32,997 nucleotides of DNA from an uncultured Bacillota bacterium (GTDB lineage Bacteria > Bacillota > Dehalobacteriia > UBA4068). This document shows, piece by piece, positions 15,426 through 23,162 of this stretch (its first letter is position 1; each line of letters starts with the position of its first letter). The notes beneath the pieces are model-generated. The model worked only from the letters and a program-made list of their open reading frames with translations, was not told the DNA's origin and ran no database searches. The stretch covers positions 1 to 32,997 of the forward strand of contig CAKRYM010000001.1 in NCBI GenBank assembly GCA_934427095.1, given 5' to 3'. The translations under genes were made by a program, and so were the position numbers.

Positions 15426-16271
15426 TTACTGAGCTAACCATTCATTTTCGATCTGCGCATAGGTACCGTTTTCTTGCAACACGGCCAGCGCTTCTTCCAT
15501 GGCGTCAATCAGTTCCACAGCGCCTTTTTTGGCGACCATGCAGATGCCGGGGGCCTGGATGGGATCGTCAATTACCTTGAATTCCGGGTTGTTTGCGGCC
15601 TGAGCCTTGGCATAAGTAGCACCTACTACGATGGCCTCAATGTTGCCGTTTTTCATATCAGCATAGGCGTCCACGTTTCTGGTGTAATGGTTTAATTTGG
15701 CAACTTCAATCCCCATATCCGCCAGAGATTCTGCGGCAGTGGTTGCGGCGCAAGCGTCCTGTACGCCTACGACTTTACCGGCCAAATCTTCTTTGCAGGT
15801 AATTTCATCATTGTCTGCCATGACGACAATCACGTCGGCCAGAACATAATAGTTTTCGCTCAGTTCCACAGCGTCCGTAGCTGCGGTGGCTTCTTCTGGG
15901 GACATGGCGGACATAATCACATCAAAGTCACCGTTGTTCAGGCCGGCAATCAGGCTTTCCCAGGGAATATTCAGGCATTCTACTTCCACGCCCATTTCTT
16001 CGCCAATAGCCTGGGCCAGTGCGGGGTCAAAGCCCACAATGTTGTTTTGCTCATCAATGCTTTCGAAAGGCGGATATTCCGGGCACATGCCTACGCGCAA
16101 TACGCCGCTGTCTAAGACAGACTGGAGGGAGTTGTCCACCGTTTCTTCGGTGCCTTCCGTACCTTCTGTACCGTTATTGCCCTGTTCTTCCGTGTTTGCA
16201 CTCTCACCGCAGGCGGTAAGCAGTGCTAAGCCCATCAGCAGTACGAATACAATTGTCAACAGTTTTTTCAT
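15426..16271 (-). CDS. ABC transporter solute-binding lipoprotein (family 3)
   Basis: 281 residues from the ATG at 16271 (TGAGGT 6 nt upstream); the GTG at 16283 is less well placed. The signal ends at lipobox LLTAC (C21), followed by a Thr/Glu/Gly-rich tether. The fold is family-3 (LRVGMCPEYPPFESID, IVGFDPALAQAIGEEMG, GDFDVIMSAM, AGKVVGVQDACA). The segment between SAM (121-123) and SENYY (138-142), where family members carry the arginine that binds the amino-acid carboxylate, contains no arginine at all. The ligand may therefore not be an ordinary alpha-amino acid. It is encoded just upstream of its permease and ATPase. Confidence 0.9.
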   Translation of the reverse strand: MKKLLTIVFVLLMGLALLTACGESANTEEQGNNGTEGTEGTEETVDNSLQSVLDSGVLRVGMCPEYPPFESIDEQNNIVGFDPALAQAIGEEMGVEVECLNIPWESLIAGLNNGDFDVIMSAMSPEEATAATDAVELSENYYVLADVIVVMADNDEITCKEDLAGKVVGVQDACAATTAAESLADMGIEVAKLNHYTRNVDAYADMKNGNIEAIVVGATYAKAQAANNPEFKVIDDPIQAPGICMVAKKGAVELIDAMEEALAVLQENGTYAQIENEWLAQ

Positions 16272-16324
16272 GGTGTACCTCACATTTCCTTTTTGTTTTT
16301 ATTTTTTCAACAGAGTTTTCTCTG

Positions 16325-17422
16325 TTAAAAAGCGTTTTTGTTGTCCAAGGCCTTGCTGATTGCCGCAAGATGCCCTGCATCTGTGGGCCCGATGAATTCA
16401 AACAACAGGCCGTCAGCGCCTAACTTTTGGGTGAGTAAAGCCATTTCCTGTGCATCATGGCAAGGAATGGCAAGGAGCATACCTGCATCTTTCAGTTGCT
16501 TTAGCAGGGGAAGCTGTTCGTTGAAATCTCGGCGCCAGGCCTCAATATTCCAATAAATCCCCTGCAAACCTGAGCATTTGCTCAGTAAAGGCAAAAAACG
16601 GAACAAATCCGTGCTGTCCAGATTGAACATGCTATAATCCAGTCTGGCGCAGGCTGCTTCCAACAGGGGCAAGGACAACGTCTGAAAAACAGCAGGGGAC
16701 AGCATGACGGAAATATCCGAACGCACGCCGTCAAATTTTCCCTCGGCCAACACGGGAAACCAGGAGCCTGATTGCCCGTAACCCTGTTCCGTCAAAAAGC
16801 GGTAGATGTAATCGTAAAAATCATAAAACAGCGCATTAAAGGCTAAAGCCGTATCAAGCACTTGTTCCGGTTGGCGAAGGCAGGCTTTGCAAAAATTGTT
16901 CTCTCCCAGCAAAAGGGCAACCGTGGTTAAAGCATCGGCGCTGGTGGGGGGATTGACAAAGGCCAAGTCCCCCACGGCTTGGCAAATGTTTATGTAAATC
17001 TGCATCGCCTTCTGCACAAAAGGGAGATCTGCACGAAACTGTGGTTTGGGCCGCTCCAAAAGGTCTGGCACAGAGGTAAAACGGATAAATTCCGTCTGCT
17101 CATGCATCTCAAAATCATAGCCCGCCAAGCAGGCGAGCGCCACAATATCCCGACCCAACATCACCTGGGCGTTGGGTACGCTTTCCCATAGATAATCATA
17201 ATTCCAGAGTTGCTGTTGGATATAGTTCAGATGCCAGTCAGGGTTGTCGTCTTTTTGCCGGCGGCTTAGCCCCGGGAATTCCTTCGCCTTAACAAGGGGA
17301 TGTTTCTTGGCTACCTTTGCATAGAGCAAGGGCTTGTCCATTTCTTTATGCTGCCAGAAATCCGCAAAACGAGCAGCTACACTAGGGTAATCCGGTTTTA
17401 ATTGAAAAGATTTGCGCATCAT
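16325..17422 (-). CDS. Uroporphyrinogen decarboxylase-like (UroD/MtaA superfamily) protein
   Basis: 365 residues. The overall pattern (ARFADFWQHKEMDKPLLY near the N-terminus, VNPPTSADALTTVALLLGEN around 180, DGVRSDISVMLSP around 230, and the C-terminal LGADGLLFEFIGP) is that of UroD-like TIM-barrel proteins, many of which are corrinoid or thiol methyltransferases rather than haem enzymes. I see no clear zinc-binding HxC...C methyltransferase motif, and no corrinoid protein is encoded nearby, so the reaction is open. The ATG abuts the stop of the desulfidase gene with no recognisable ribosome site, implying coupled translation. It belongs to the operon with the ABC importer. Confidence 0.72.
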   Translation of the reverse strand: MMRKSFQLKPDYPSVAARFADFWQHKEMDKPLLYAKVAKKHPLVKAKEFPGLSRRQKDDNPDWHLNYIQQQLWNYDYLWESVPNAQVMLGRDIVALACLAGYDFEMHEQTEFIRFTSVPDLLERPKPQFRADLPFVQKAMQIYINICQAVGDLAFVNPPTSADALTTVALLLGENNFCKACLRQPEQVLDTALAFNALFYDFYDYIYRFLTEQGYGQSGSWFPVLAEGKFDGVRSDISVMLSPAVFQTLSLPLLEAACARLDYSMFNLDSTDLFRFLPLLSKCSGLQGIYWNIEAWRRDFNEQLPLLKQLKDAGMLLAIPCHDAQEMALLTQKLGADGLLFEFIGPTDAGHLAAISKALDNKNAF

Positions 17423-17971
17423 TTATAGTTGAGAAAGGATGTGCTGGGCTTCGCTGTCAGGGTCTGCTTCGTTGACCGCCAAAAATTTTACCTTAAGGCC
17501 CGCCTGTTCTAACATCGCAGCAAGCTCTTCCATCATCACTCCAGGTTCTTGCAAGGGGCGAAGGGTAGCGATTTTTTCCGGCAACCCGTAGCCGTCGCCA
17601 ATTTCCCCGTACCAATTTCCTGAACAGGTGGTGTTGACTGCACAGGAGGGGCTACCGTTTAGCCCAATGACTCCGGCGATTTCATAGCCATGCTGGGCAA
17701 AATCTTGCACCTGCTCAAGAATAGGCTGCAATAATTCCCGACAACGTTGGCGAAAGCTTGGAAACGCCAGCTGCTCTTTGACCTGCCCCCACCGGCGAAT
17801 ACCGCAGCAATGCTGCTCCACGCAAGGCAGTTGAATAATGCCATAGCCGGCGGCTAGTAATTCCGTTACCAGCTTTTGGCAACCTCCAGCTACGGTGGCG
17901 ATTCCTTCTACTTTGGCGTTGACGTTTAACAGACAATGCGCCAAAAGAACGATTTTTTTTGCTCGTTTCAT
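17423..17971 (-). CDS. TudS-related (CD3072-type) putative desulfidase
   Basis: 182 residues. Three cysteines match the [4Fe-4S] ligands of thiouracil desulfidase TudS (DUF523): C13 in AHCLLN, C50 in QLPC, and C110 in NGSPSC; S107 occupies the place of the TudS catalytic serine. Extra cysteines (C55, C56, C116) distinguish the CD3072-type subgroup. TudS removes sulfur from thiolated heterocycles as sulfide; the substrate here is unknown. It is the first gene of the operon, behind a SigA-like promoter, and is followed directly by the UroD-like gene. Confidence 0.8.
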   Translation of the reverse strand: MKRAKKIVLLAHCLLNVNAKVEGIATVAGGCQKLVTELLAAGYGIIQLPCVEQHCCGIRRWGQVKEQLAFPSFRQRCRELLQPILEQVQDFAQHGYEIAGVIGLNGSPSCAVNTTCSGNWYGEIGDGYGLPEKIATLRPLQEPGVMMEELAAMLEQAGLKVKFLAVNEADPDSEAQHILSQL

Positions 17972-17994
17972 GTTATCCCGCCTATACTTGGTGT

Positions 17995-18012
17995 AAAATC
18001 ACAAATGATTTT
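17995..18012 (-). promoter_or_regulatory. Operator-like inverted repeat at the start of the desulfidase operon
   Basis: 7-bp perfect arms, AAAATCA and TGATTTT, with a 4-nt spacer. It overlaps most of the -10 box and the predicted transcription start, so a bound repressor would block initiation. No regulator is encoded next to the operon. Confidence 0.45.
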
Positions 18013-18036
18013 AAGAAATAATTTTATAATTTTCAA
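18008..18036 (-). promoter_or_regulatory. SigA-like promoter of the desulfidase/ABC operon
   Basis: Read on the - strand: -35 box TTGAAA (18036-18031), 17-bp spacer, -10 box TAAAAT (18013-18008). Surrounding sequence is very AT-rich. The predicted transcript starts about 30 nt before the desulfidase ATG. Confidence 0.65.
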
Positions 18037-18173
18037 CCAATATCAGGATAAACACTAATTTTGCGGTCTTATTTTATAAATTGATAGAAGCAGCAAGTTT
18101 TTTCTTCATGAAAAGCGGAAAGGATATGTTAAATAAGGGGTGTGTCTGGGAAAAGAATATCTTTGGACAAAAT

Positions 18174-18220
18174 AAAACATCCGCAATCCTTCTTCGAAAA
18201 AGAAAGATTGCGGATGTTTT
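18174..18220 (-). terminator. 47-bp hairpin repeat, copy 2, terminator of tRNA-Asn
   Basis: Same element as at 12990-13036, in opposite orientation, 44 of 47 bases identical. On the - strand it begins 1 nt after the tRNA CCA end and finishes with TTTTATTTTG, so it should terminate the tRNA transcript. Its three differences from copy 1 all fall in the middle, not in the arms. Confidence 0.78.
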
Positions 18221-18221
18221 C

Positions 18222-18296
18222 TGGCTCCCCGAGTTGGATTCGAACCAACAACACCGCGGTTAACAGCCGCGTACTCTACCGTTGAGCTATCGAGGA
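18222..18296 (-). tRNA. tRNA-Asn (anticodon GTT)
   Basis: 75 nt including an encoded CCA. Acceptor stem TCCTCGA / TCGGGGA (one G-U pair), D-arm GCTC / GAGT, anticodon stem CGCGG / CCGCG around loop CTGTTAA (anticodon GTT), and T-arm GTTGG-TTCGAAT-CCAAC are all present. A terminator hairpin follows at once. Confidence 0.96.
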
Positions 18297-18399
18297 TCAT
18301 GCGCTTTTTATTTTATGCTAAGGATGAGAAAATATGCCTGGTAAAAATTCCCTAATCCCCGTCTGACTACGCTGGTTTATCCGTAAAGGAGAAGGGATA

Positions 18400-18428
18400 T
18401 TGTTATTTTTCCTTCAATATGATAAACT
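18400..18428 (+). promoter_or_regulatory. Possible SigA promoter of ywlG
   Basis: TTGTTA (18400-18405), 17-bp spacer, TAAACT (18423-18428). Each box has two mismatches or fewer to consensus. It lies about 100 bp before the ywlG ATG. Confidence 0.45.
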
Positions 18429-18467
18429 ATTTTTAATAGGTTAAATGAAGCTAAGAAAAGCATTGCC

Positions 18468-18497
18468 AGCAAAAGGGCAAACGGTTACCCCTTTGCT
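18468..18497 (+). other. Stem-loop in the ywlG leader
   Basis: AGCAAAAGGG and CCCCTTTGCT pair with one mismatch across a 10-nt loop, 18 nt before the ribosome binding site. Could be a leader structure; no T-run and no riboswitch consensus seen. Confidence 0.35.
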
Positions 18498-18530
18498 TTG
18501 GTAGCGTATGATGCGAAGGAGGCATGATAC

Positions 18531-19097
18531 ATGACAATGGAGATTCAGGAATTTTTGCAGACCGTACAAGAGCAGGCTGCAGCTGCCGCCAAAGAATTGA
18601 TCGAAATAGCCAAACCAGAAGCAGGAGAAATTTTTGTGGTTGGCTGCTCCTCCAGTGAAATCACAGGGGAAAGAATCGGCCATGGCTCTAATGTGAACGT
18701 GGCGGAGGCTGCCTTTGAAGGCATTTATCCTGTGGTGAAAGAAGCAGGGCTGTATTTGGCTGCCCAGTGCTGCGAACATCTAAACCGCGCGATCATTATT
18801 GAAAAAGAAGCGGCTAAACAATATGGTTATGAAATTGTGAATGTGAAACCCCAGATCAAGGCAGGCGGCTCTTTTGCTACGACAGCTTTTGCTCGCTTTA
18901 ATGCCCCAGTAGCGGTAGAATATATCAAAGACGGCGCTTTGGGCTTAGATATTGGCGATACCTTTATCGGCATGCATTTACGTCATGTGGTGGTGCCGGT
19001 ACGCCTTTCTTTGAAGGAAATCGGTTCTGCTCATTTGACCGCAGCTCGTACCCGGGCTAAGTTTATCGGCGGTGAACGCGCCATTTATTTAACCTGA
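18531..19097 (+). CDS. ywlG: TIGR01440 / UPF0340 family protein (YwlG)
   Basis: 188 residues, the full family length. Family motifs include EIFVVGCSSSEITGERIG (about 40-57), LAAQCCEHLNRAIIIE (about 81-96) and a C-terminal GDTFIGMHLRHVVVPVR. These small soluble proteins are universal in spore-forming Firmicutes but have no proven biochemical function. AAGGAGG lies 8 nt before the ATG. It is a single-gene unit bounded by tRNA-Asn and a strong terminator. Confidence 0.93.
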   Translation: MTMEIQEFLQTVQEQAAAAAKELIEIAKPEAGEIFVVGCSSSEITGERIGHGSNVNVAEAAFEGIYPVVKEAGLYLAAQCCEHLNRAIIIEKEAAKQYGYEIVNVKPQIKAGGSFATTAFARFNAPVAVEYIKDGALGLDIGDTFIGMHLRHVVVPVRLSLKEIGSAHLTAARTRAKFIGGERAIYLT

Positions 19098-19112
19098 TCC
19101 TTTGATTTGAAT

Positions 19113-19144
19113 AGACAAGACGGCGAAAGCCGTCTTGTCTTTTT
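19113..19144 (+). terminator. Rho-independent terminator of ywlG
   Basis: A perfect 12-bp stem (AGACAAGACGGC) with a GAAA tetraloop and a T-run. It starts 16 nt after the ywlG stop. Just downstream (about 19154-19177) a second small hairpin, AGCGG / CCGCT plus six Ts, may back it up. Confidence 0.93.
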
Positions 19145-19269
19145 ATGCAGAAGAAACCAGCGGGAATTTCCGCTTTTTTCTGGCAGGATATGACGGGATA
19201 GTGAAGAAATTAATTGAATCTGTGAATTTTTTGGAATTCTCGGACTTGGCAAATAAAGGAGGAGTGGCT

Positions 19270-20844
19270 GTGGCTGCAGAAGCGCAGATTGCCATCCAGA
19301 CCAAAGGGGTCACCAAGATTTTCGATCAAACCATAGCCAATGAGGATATTAGCCTGGATATTCGCCGGGGGGAAATCCTAGCGTTGTTAGGTGAAAACGG
19401 CTCTGGCAAGACCACCTTAATGAATATGCTGGCCGGGATTTATTATCCTGACGCCGGGGAAATCTGGGTCAATGGGGAAAAAGTGTCCATCACTGACCCC
19501 AGAGAGGCGCACCGGTTAGGCATCGGTATGGTGCATCAGCATTTTAAATTGGTTGATGTGTTTACTGCCGCGGAAAATATCGTCTTAGGGTTACCAGGCA
19601 AGATGATCATTGACCGCCGGACTTTGACAGAAAAAATCCGGGAAATTTCCTCCCGTTATGGGTTTGAAATCGACCCGAATAAAAAGATTTACGATATGTC
19701 TGTTTCGGAAAAGCAGACCGTGGAAATTGTAAAAATACTTTATCGCGGCGCTGATATCCTGATTTTGGACGAGCCCACCGCTGTCCTTACCCCCCAGGAA
19801 ACCCGCCGCCTTTTTGCTATCCTTCGCCGTATGAAGGAGGATAATAAAGCCATTGTCATCATTACCCATAAGCTAAACGAGGTGCTAGAGGTTTCTGACC
19901 GGGTACATATTTTGCGCAAGGGGAAATTTGTGGGCACGGTCAACACTAAGGAAACCACAGCCGCGGAATTGACGAAAAAAATGGTGGGCCGTGCGGTTTC
20001 TTTGTCCATTGAGCGGCCGGAGCCTGTAAACCCAACCTTGAAAATCCGGGCCAAAAACCTGACCTGCTATAATGGGGAAGGGGTCAAGGTCTTGGATCAG
20101 GTGAGCTTTGATCTCTATTCTGGGGAAATTTTGGGCGTGGCTGGTATTGCCGGCAGCGGCCAAAAAGAGCTTTGCGAAGCCTTGGCTGGGTTGCAGCCCT
20201 TACGCACCGGGGAGATTATCTATTACAGCACAGATAAAGCCGGCCAGGAAAAAGAAGAGGATTTGGCCGGTGAGCCGCCCTTTGAAATGATTAAGCGGGG
20301 CATTGTCATGAGCTTTGTGCCTGAGGACAGGCTGGGCATGGGCCTGGTGGCGGATTTGGATATGACCGATAATGTGATGCTTCGTTCCTATTACCGGGGC
20401 AAAGGCCCTTTTGTGGACCGGAAAACCCCGCGCCGCCTTTCTGAACAGTTGATTGACCGTTTGAGCATTAATACCCCAGGTACTTTTACGCCGGTCCGCT
20501 TACTTTCCGGCGGTAATGTGCAAAAGGTGCTTCTGGGCCGGGAAATCGCCGTTGATCCCCAGGTGTTGTTGGCCGCTTACCCAGTAAGAGGGTTGGATAT
20601 CAATAGCTCCTATACGGTATATTCCCTGTTGAATGAAGAGAAAAACCGCCATGTGGCGGTAATGTTTGTGGGCGAAGATTTGGACGTGTTGTTGCAAATT
20701 TGCGACCGTATCCTGGTCCTTTGCGGTGGCGCGGTCAGCGGTATTGTAGACGCCCGTACGGCAAGCAAGGAAGAAATCGGTTTGCTCATGACCACCAAAG
20801 GCGGTCTGCAAGAAGAGGAAGAGGCGGTGTCAACCTATGCATAA
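19270..20844 (+). CDS. Nucleoside-type ABC transporter ATPase (NupO/YufO-like, two ABC domains)
   Basis: 524 residues from the GTG at 19270, 7 nt after AAAGGAGG; the frame stays open upstream into the ywlG terminator, so longer starts are rejected. The first ABC domain is complete: Walker A GENGSGKTT (41-49), Walker B with D167/E168. The second is degenerate: its Walker A reads GIAGSGQKE, its signature is LSGGN (412-416), and the Walker B acidic pair is replaced (LLAAYPVRGLD). One active and one inactive site is usual in this carbohydrate/purine-nucleoside subfamily (RbsA, NupO, BmpA-linked). Overlaps the first permease by 8 bp. Confidence 0.9.
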   Translation: MAAEAQIAIQTKGVTKIFDQTIANEDISLDIRRGEILALLGENGSGKTTLMNMLAGIYYPDAGEIWVNGEKVSITDPREAHRLGIGMVHQHFKLVDVFTAAENIVLGLPGKMIIDRRTLTEKIREISSRYGFEIDPNKKIYDMSVSEKQTVEIVKILYRGADILILDEPTAVLTPQETRRLFAILRRMKEDNKAIVIITHKLNEVLEVSDRVHILRKGKFVGTVNTKETTAAELTKKMVGRAVSLSIERPEPVNPTLKIRAKNLTCYNGEGVKVLDQVSFDLYSGEILGVAGIAGSGQKELCEALAGLQPLRTGEIIYYSTDKAGQEKEEDLAGEPPFEMIKRGIVMSFVPEDRLGMGLVADLDMTDNVMLRSYYRGKGPFVDRKTPRRLSEQLIDRLSINTPGTFTPVRLLSGGNVQKVLLGREIAVDPQVLLAAYPVRGLDINSSYTVYSLLNEEKNRHVAVMFVGEDLDVLLQICDRILVLCGGAVSGIVDARTASKEEIGLLMTTKGGLQEEEEAVSTYA

Positions 20845-22006
20845 CAACAAAAAAACAGAACATACGCCTTTTGTCCGCATTGTACGCCGGCCCACGATTA
20901 GCCAAGGGAAAATTTGGGCGATTCGCGGCGCAGCCCTGCTTTTTGCCTTATTGACCGGGGCCTTGCTTATTCTTTGCCTGGGCCATAATCCCTTGCAGGT
21001 GTATGGGGAAATGTTGAACGGCGCCTTGGGTTCCGCTACCGCCGCCAAGGAAACGGTGAAGTTGACCATTCCTTTGCTGGTTACTTCTTTGGCTGTGGCC
21101 ATATCCTTCCGTATGAAGTTTTGGAATATCGGCGCAGAAGGACAAATTTTGGCTGGGGGCATTTGCGCCACCTATTTCGCCTTGTTTTTCGCGGATAAAA
21201 TGCCCAGCTTTTTGTTGCTGATTGTTATGGCTGTCGCCGCTATGGTAGGCGGCGGGATTTGGGGGGCTATCCCCGCGATCTTTAAAGCCAAATGGAATAC
21301 CAATGAAACTCTGTTTACGCTGATGCTCAATTATATCGCCTTGGGTATCGTGAAATATTTACAAGCTGGGCCGTGGATCAAAATGGAAGGGGGCTATCCC
21401 AAAATCGCCATGTTTGATGCAGCTGCCCGCTTGCCTGAGGTGTTTGGCGTACATATCGGCTGGATCTTTGCCTTGCTTTTGGTGGCGTTCTGCATCGTGT
21501 ATATGAATCGCACCAAATACGGCTATGAGATCACGGTAGTGGGTAGCTCCGTACAAACCGCCCGCTATTCCGGCATGAGCGTACCCAAAATTATTATCCG
21601 CACCATGCTCCTGGCTGGCGCCATGGCTGGGTTTGTGGGCTTTTTGCAGGTGTCCGGGGCGGACTATACCTTGCATGAATCCACAGCAGGCGGCGTTGGC
21701 TTTACCGCCATTACTGTGGCTTGGCTTTCTCAGCTGAAGCCGGCAATTATGATTGTGGTAGCCTTTTTCATCTCCTTATTGGAAAAAGGCGCTGGCCGGA
21801 TTCAAACGACTTTCGGTATTCCGGATGCAGCTTCCGATGTGTTGATCGGGATTATCCTTTTCTTTATGCTGGGCTGTGAATTCTTTGTCAATTATCGCTT
21901 GATTTTCCGTTGGCAACATGCGAAGCTGCCGCCGGAAAAAGAACTTGAGCCCATGGCAAAAGAGGAAACAGGAAAAGACCCCTTGCCGGAAGGAGGCGAA
22001 GCCTAA
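20837..22006 (+). CDS. Nucleoside-type ABC transporter permease (NupP/YufP-like)
   Basis: 389 residues, with about eight to ten hydrophobic segments and the motifs FWNIGAEGQILAGGI (about 95-109) and ARYSGMSVPKIIIRTMLLAGAMAGFVG (about 236-262), typical of BPD_transp_2 permeases of BmpA-linked importers. It pairs with the following permease to form the channel. The stop and the next start share one base (TAATG). Confidence 0.92.
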   Translation: MHNNKKTEHTPFVRIVRRPTISQGKIWAIRGAALLFALLTGALLILCLGHNPLQVYGEMLNGALGSATAAKETVKLTIPLLVTSLAVAISFRMKFWNIGAEGQILAGGICATYFALFFADKMPSFLLLIVMAVAAMVGGGIWGAIPAIFKAKWNTNETLFTLMLNYIALGIVKYLQAGPWIKMEGGYPKIAMFDAAARLPEVFGVHIGWIFALLLVAFCIVYMNRTKYGYEITVVGSSVQTARYSGMSVPKIIIRTMLLAGAMAGFVGFLQVSGADYTLHESTAGGVGFTAITVAWLSQLKPAIMIVVAFFISLLEKGAGRIQTTFGIPDAASDVLIGIILFFMLGCEFFVNYRLIFRWQHAKLPPEKELEPMAKEETGKDPLPEGGEA

Positions 22007-23007
22007 TGGAAGTATTTGCCAATTTGTTTGTGGCTGCGATTTTGGCGGGGACGCCTTTGCTGTTTGGCACCATTGGGGAAATTTTAACGGAGAAATCCGG
22101 TAACTTAAACTTAGGTGTGGAAGGCCTCATGTATATGGGTGCCATTGCCGGCTTAGCCGGGGTGTATTTTGTGGAACAGTATAGCGGCGCTTTGTCCTCT
22201 CCCGCTTTGGTATTGGGCTTGGCTTTGCTGTGTTCTTTCTGCTTCGGGGCTTTGGGCTCTTTGATTTACGGCTTTTTAACCATTACCTTAAGAGCCAATC
22301 AAAACGTGACCGGTTTGACCCTGACCATTTTTGGTACGGGCTTTGGGAACTTTTTTGGTTCTCTTTTGGGGAGCAATTCCGAAAGCACGTATATGACCAT
22401 TTCCACTACAGCCAGAAACGCCTTTGCCAATGCGCCCTTATTCCCGGCTTTGGCCCAGGCGGAAGTGGGCAGTTTCTTGTATTATGTGAACAAGATGTTT
22501 TTGTCCTATAACTGGCTGGTGTATTTCGGTATTGTCCTGGCCCTCTTTTTGACTTGGTTTTTGAACCGCACCCGCGCTGGTTTGAATCTGCGGGCCGTAG
22601 GGGAGGACCCTGCTACGGCTGATGCAGCGGGGATTCCCGTTAACCGCTATAAATATTTGGCTACGGTGATCGGCGGCGGTATCTGCGGCATTGGCGGTAT
22701 GTACATTTCCATGGTGACCAGTAATGGGGTTTGGGTATATAATTGCGTGAACGGCCGTGGTTGGATTGCCGTAGCTCTGGTGATTTTCGCCATGTGGAGC
22801 CCTTCTTTGGCGATTTTCGGCGGCGTAGTGTTTGGCGGTTTGTCCATTTTGCGCATGTATTTCCCCTTGGGCATTGCCATGGAACTATATGATTTGCTGC
22901 CTTATGTGGCCACCATATTGGTGCTGGTCATTACCAGTATCCGGCAAAACAAGAGCCATGCCATGCCCAAACATTGCGGGCTGAATTATTTCCGGGAAGA
23001 ACGTTGA
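22006..23007 (+). CDS. Nucleoside-type ABC transporter permease (NupQ/YufQ-like)
   Basis: 333 residues. Hydrophobic, with the family motif GEILTEKSGNLNLGVEGLMYMGA (about 24-46) and the cytoplasmic loop LNLRAVGEDPATADAAGIPVNRYK (about 195-218). Last gene of the three-gene transporter unit and followed by a terminator. The expected lipoprotein of the BmpA family is missing here and may be encoded elsewhere. Confidence 0.92.
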   Translation: MEVFANLFVAAILAGTPLLFGTIGEILTEKSGNLNLGVEGLMYMGAIAGLAGVYFVEQYSGALSSPALVLGLALLCSFCFGALGSLIYGFLTITLRANQNVTGLTLTIFGTGFGNFFGSLLGSNSESTYMTISTTARNAFANAPLFPALAQAEVGSFLYYVNKMFLSYNWLVYFGIVLALFLTWFLNRTRAGLNLRAVGEDPATADAAGIPVNRYKYLATVIGGGICGIGGMYISMVTSNGVWVYNCVNGRGWIAVALVIFAMWSPSLAIFGGVVFGGLSILRMYFPLGIAMELYDLLPYVATILVLVITSIRQNKSHAMPKHCGLNYFREER

Positions 23008-23039
23008 CTTCTGTGCGGGTAAGAAGAAACATAGAAACA

Positions 23040-23073
23040 AAAAAGCAGCTGGCATAAGCCTAAGCTGCTTTTT
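23040..23073 (+). terminator. Terminator of the nucleoside transporter operon
   Basis: AAAAAGCAGCT and its complement flank an inner GGC-ATAA-GCC stem; five Ts follow. It lies 33 nt after the last stop codon. Confidence 0.9.
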
Positions 23074-23102
23074 GTTTTGGGTAAGAGAAAAACGCGATGA
23101 CG

Positions 23103-23131
23103 GCATAATTCTGGCAAAATCCCCATATACA
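23103..23131 (+). promoter_or_regulatory. Possible SigE-type promoter of spoIIID
   Basis: GCATAATT (23103-23110) resembles a SigE -35 element and CATATACA (23124-23131) the -10 element, with a 13-bp spacer. In Bacillus subtilis spoIIID is under SigE, which makes this placement, 32 bp before the ATG, reasonable. The match is by eye. Confidence 0.42.
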
Positions 23132-23162
23132 TGGCGTATAAGCCTGGGAAGGGGAGAAGGGT

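Noticed and set aside
16325..17422. True haem-pathway uroporphyrinogen decarboxylase (hemE)
   Set aside because: It lacks haem-pathway neighbours, sits in a desulfidase/ABC operon and matches the divergent UroD-like group rather than HemE.
18081..18263. 60-codon frame spanning the hairpin repeat and tRNA
   Set aside because: It is the translation of a terminator hairpin and the antisense of tRNA-Asn; the similar peptide near 13000 comes from the repeated hairpin.
18222..18296. tRNA-Asn as an integration site of a mobile element
   Set aside because: No integrase, no direct repeat of the tRNA 3' end and no foreign block next to it were found.
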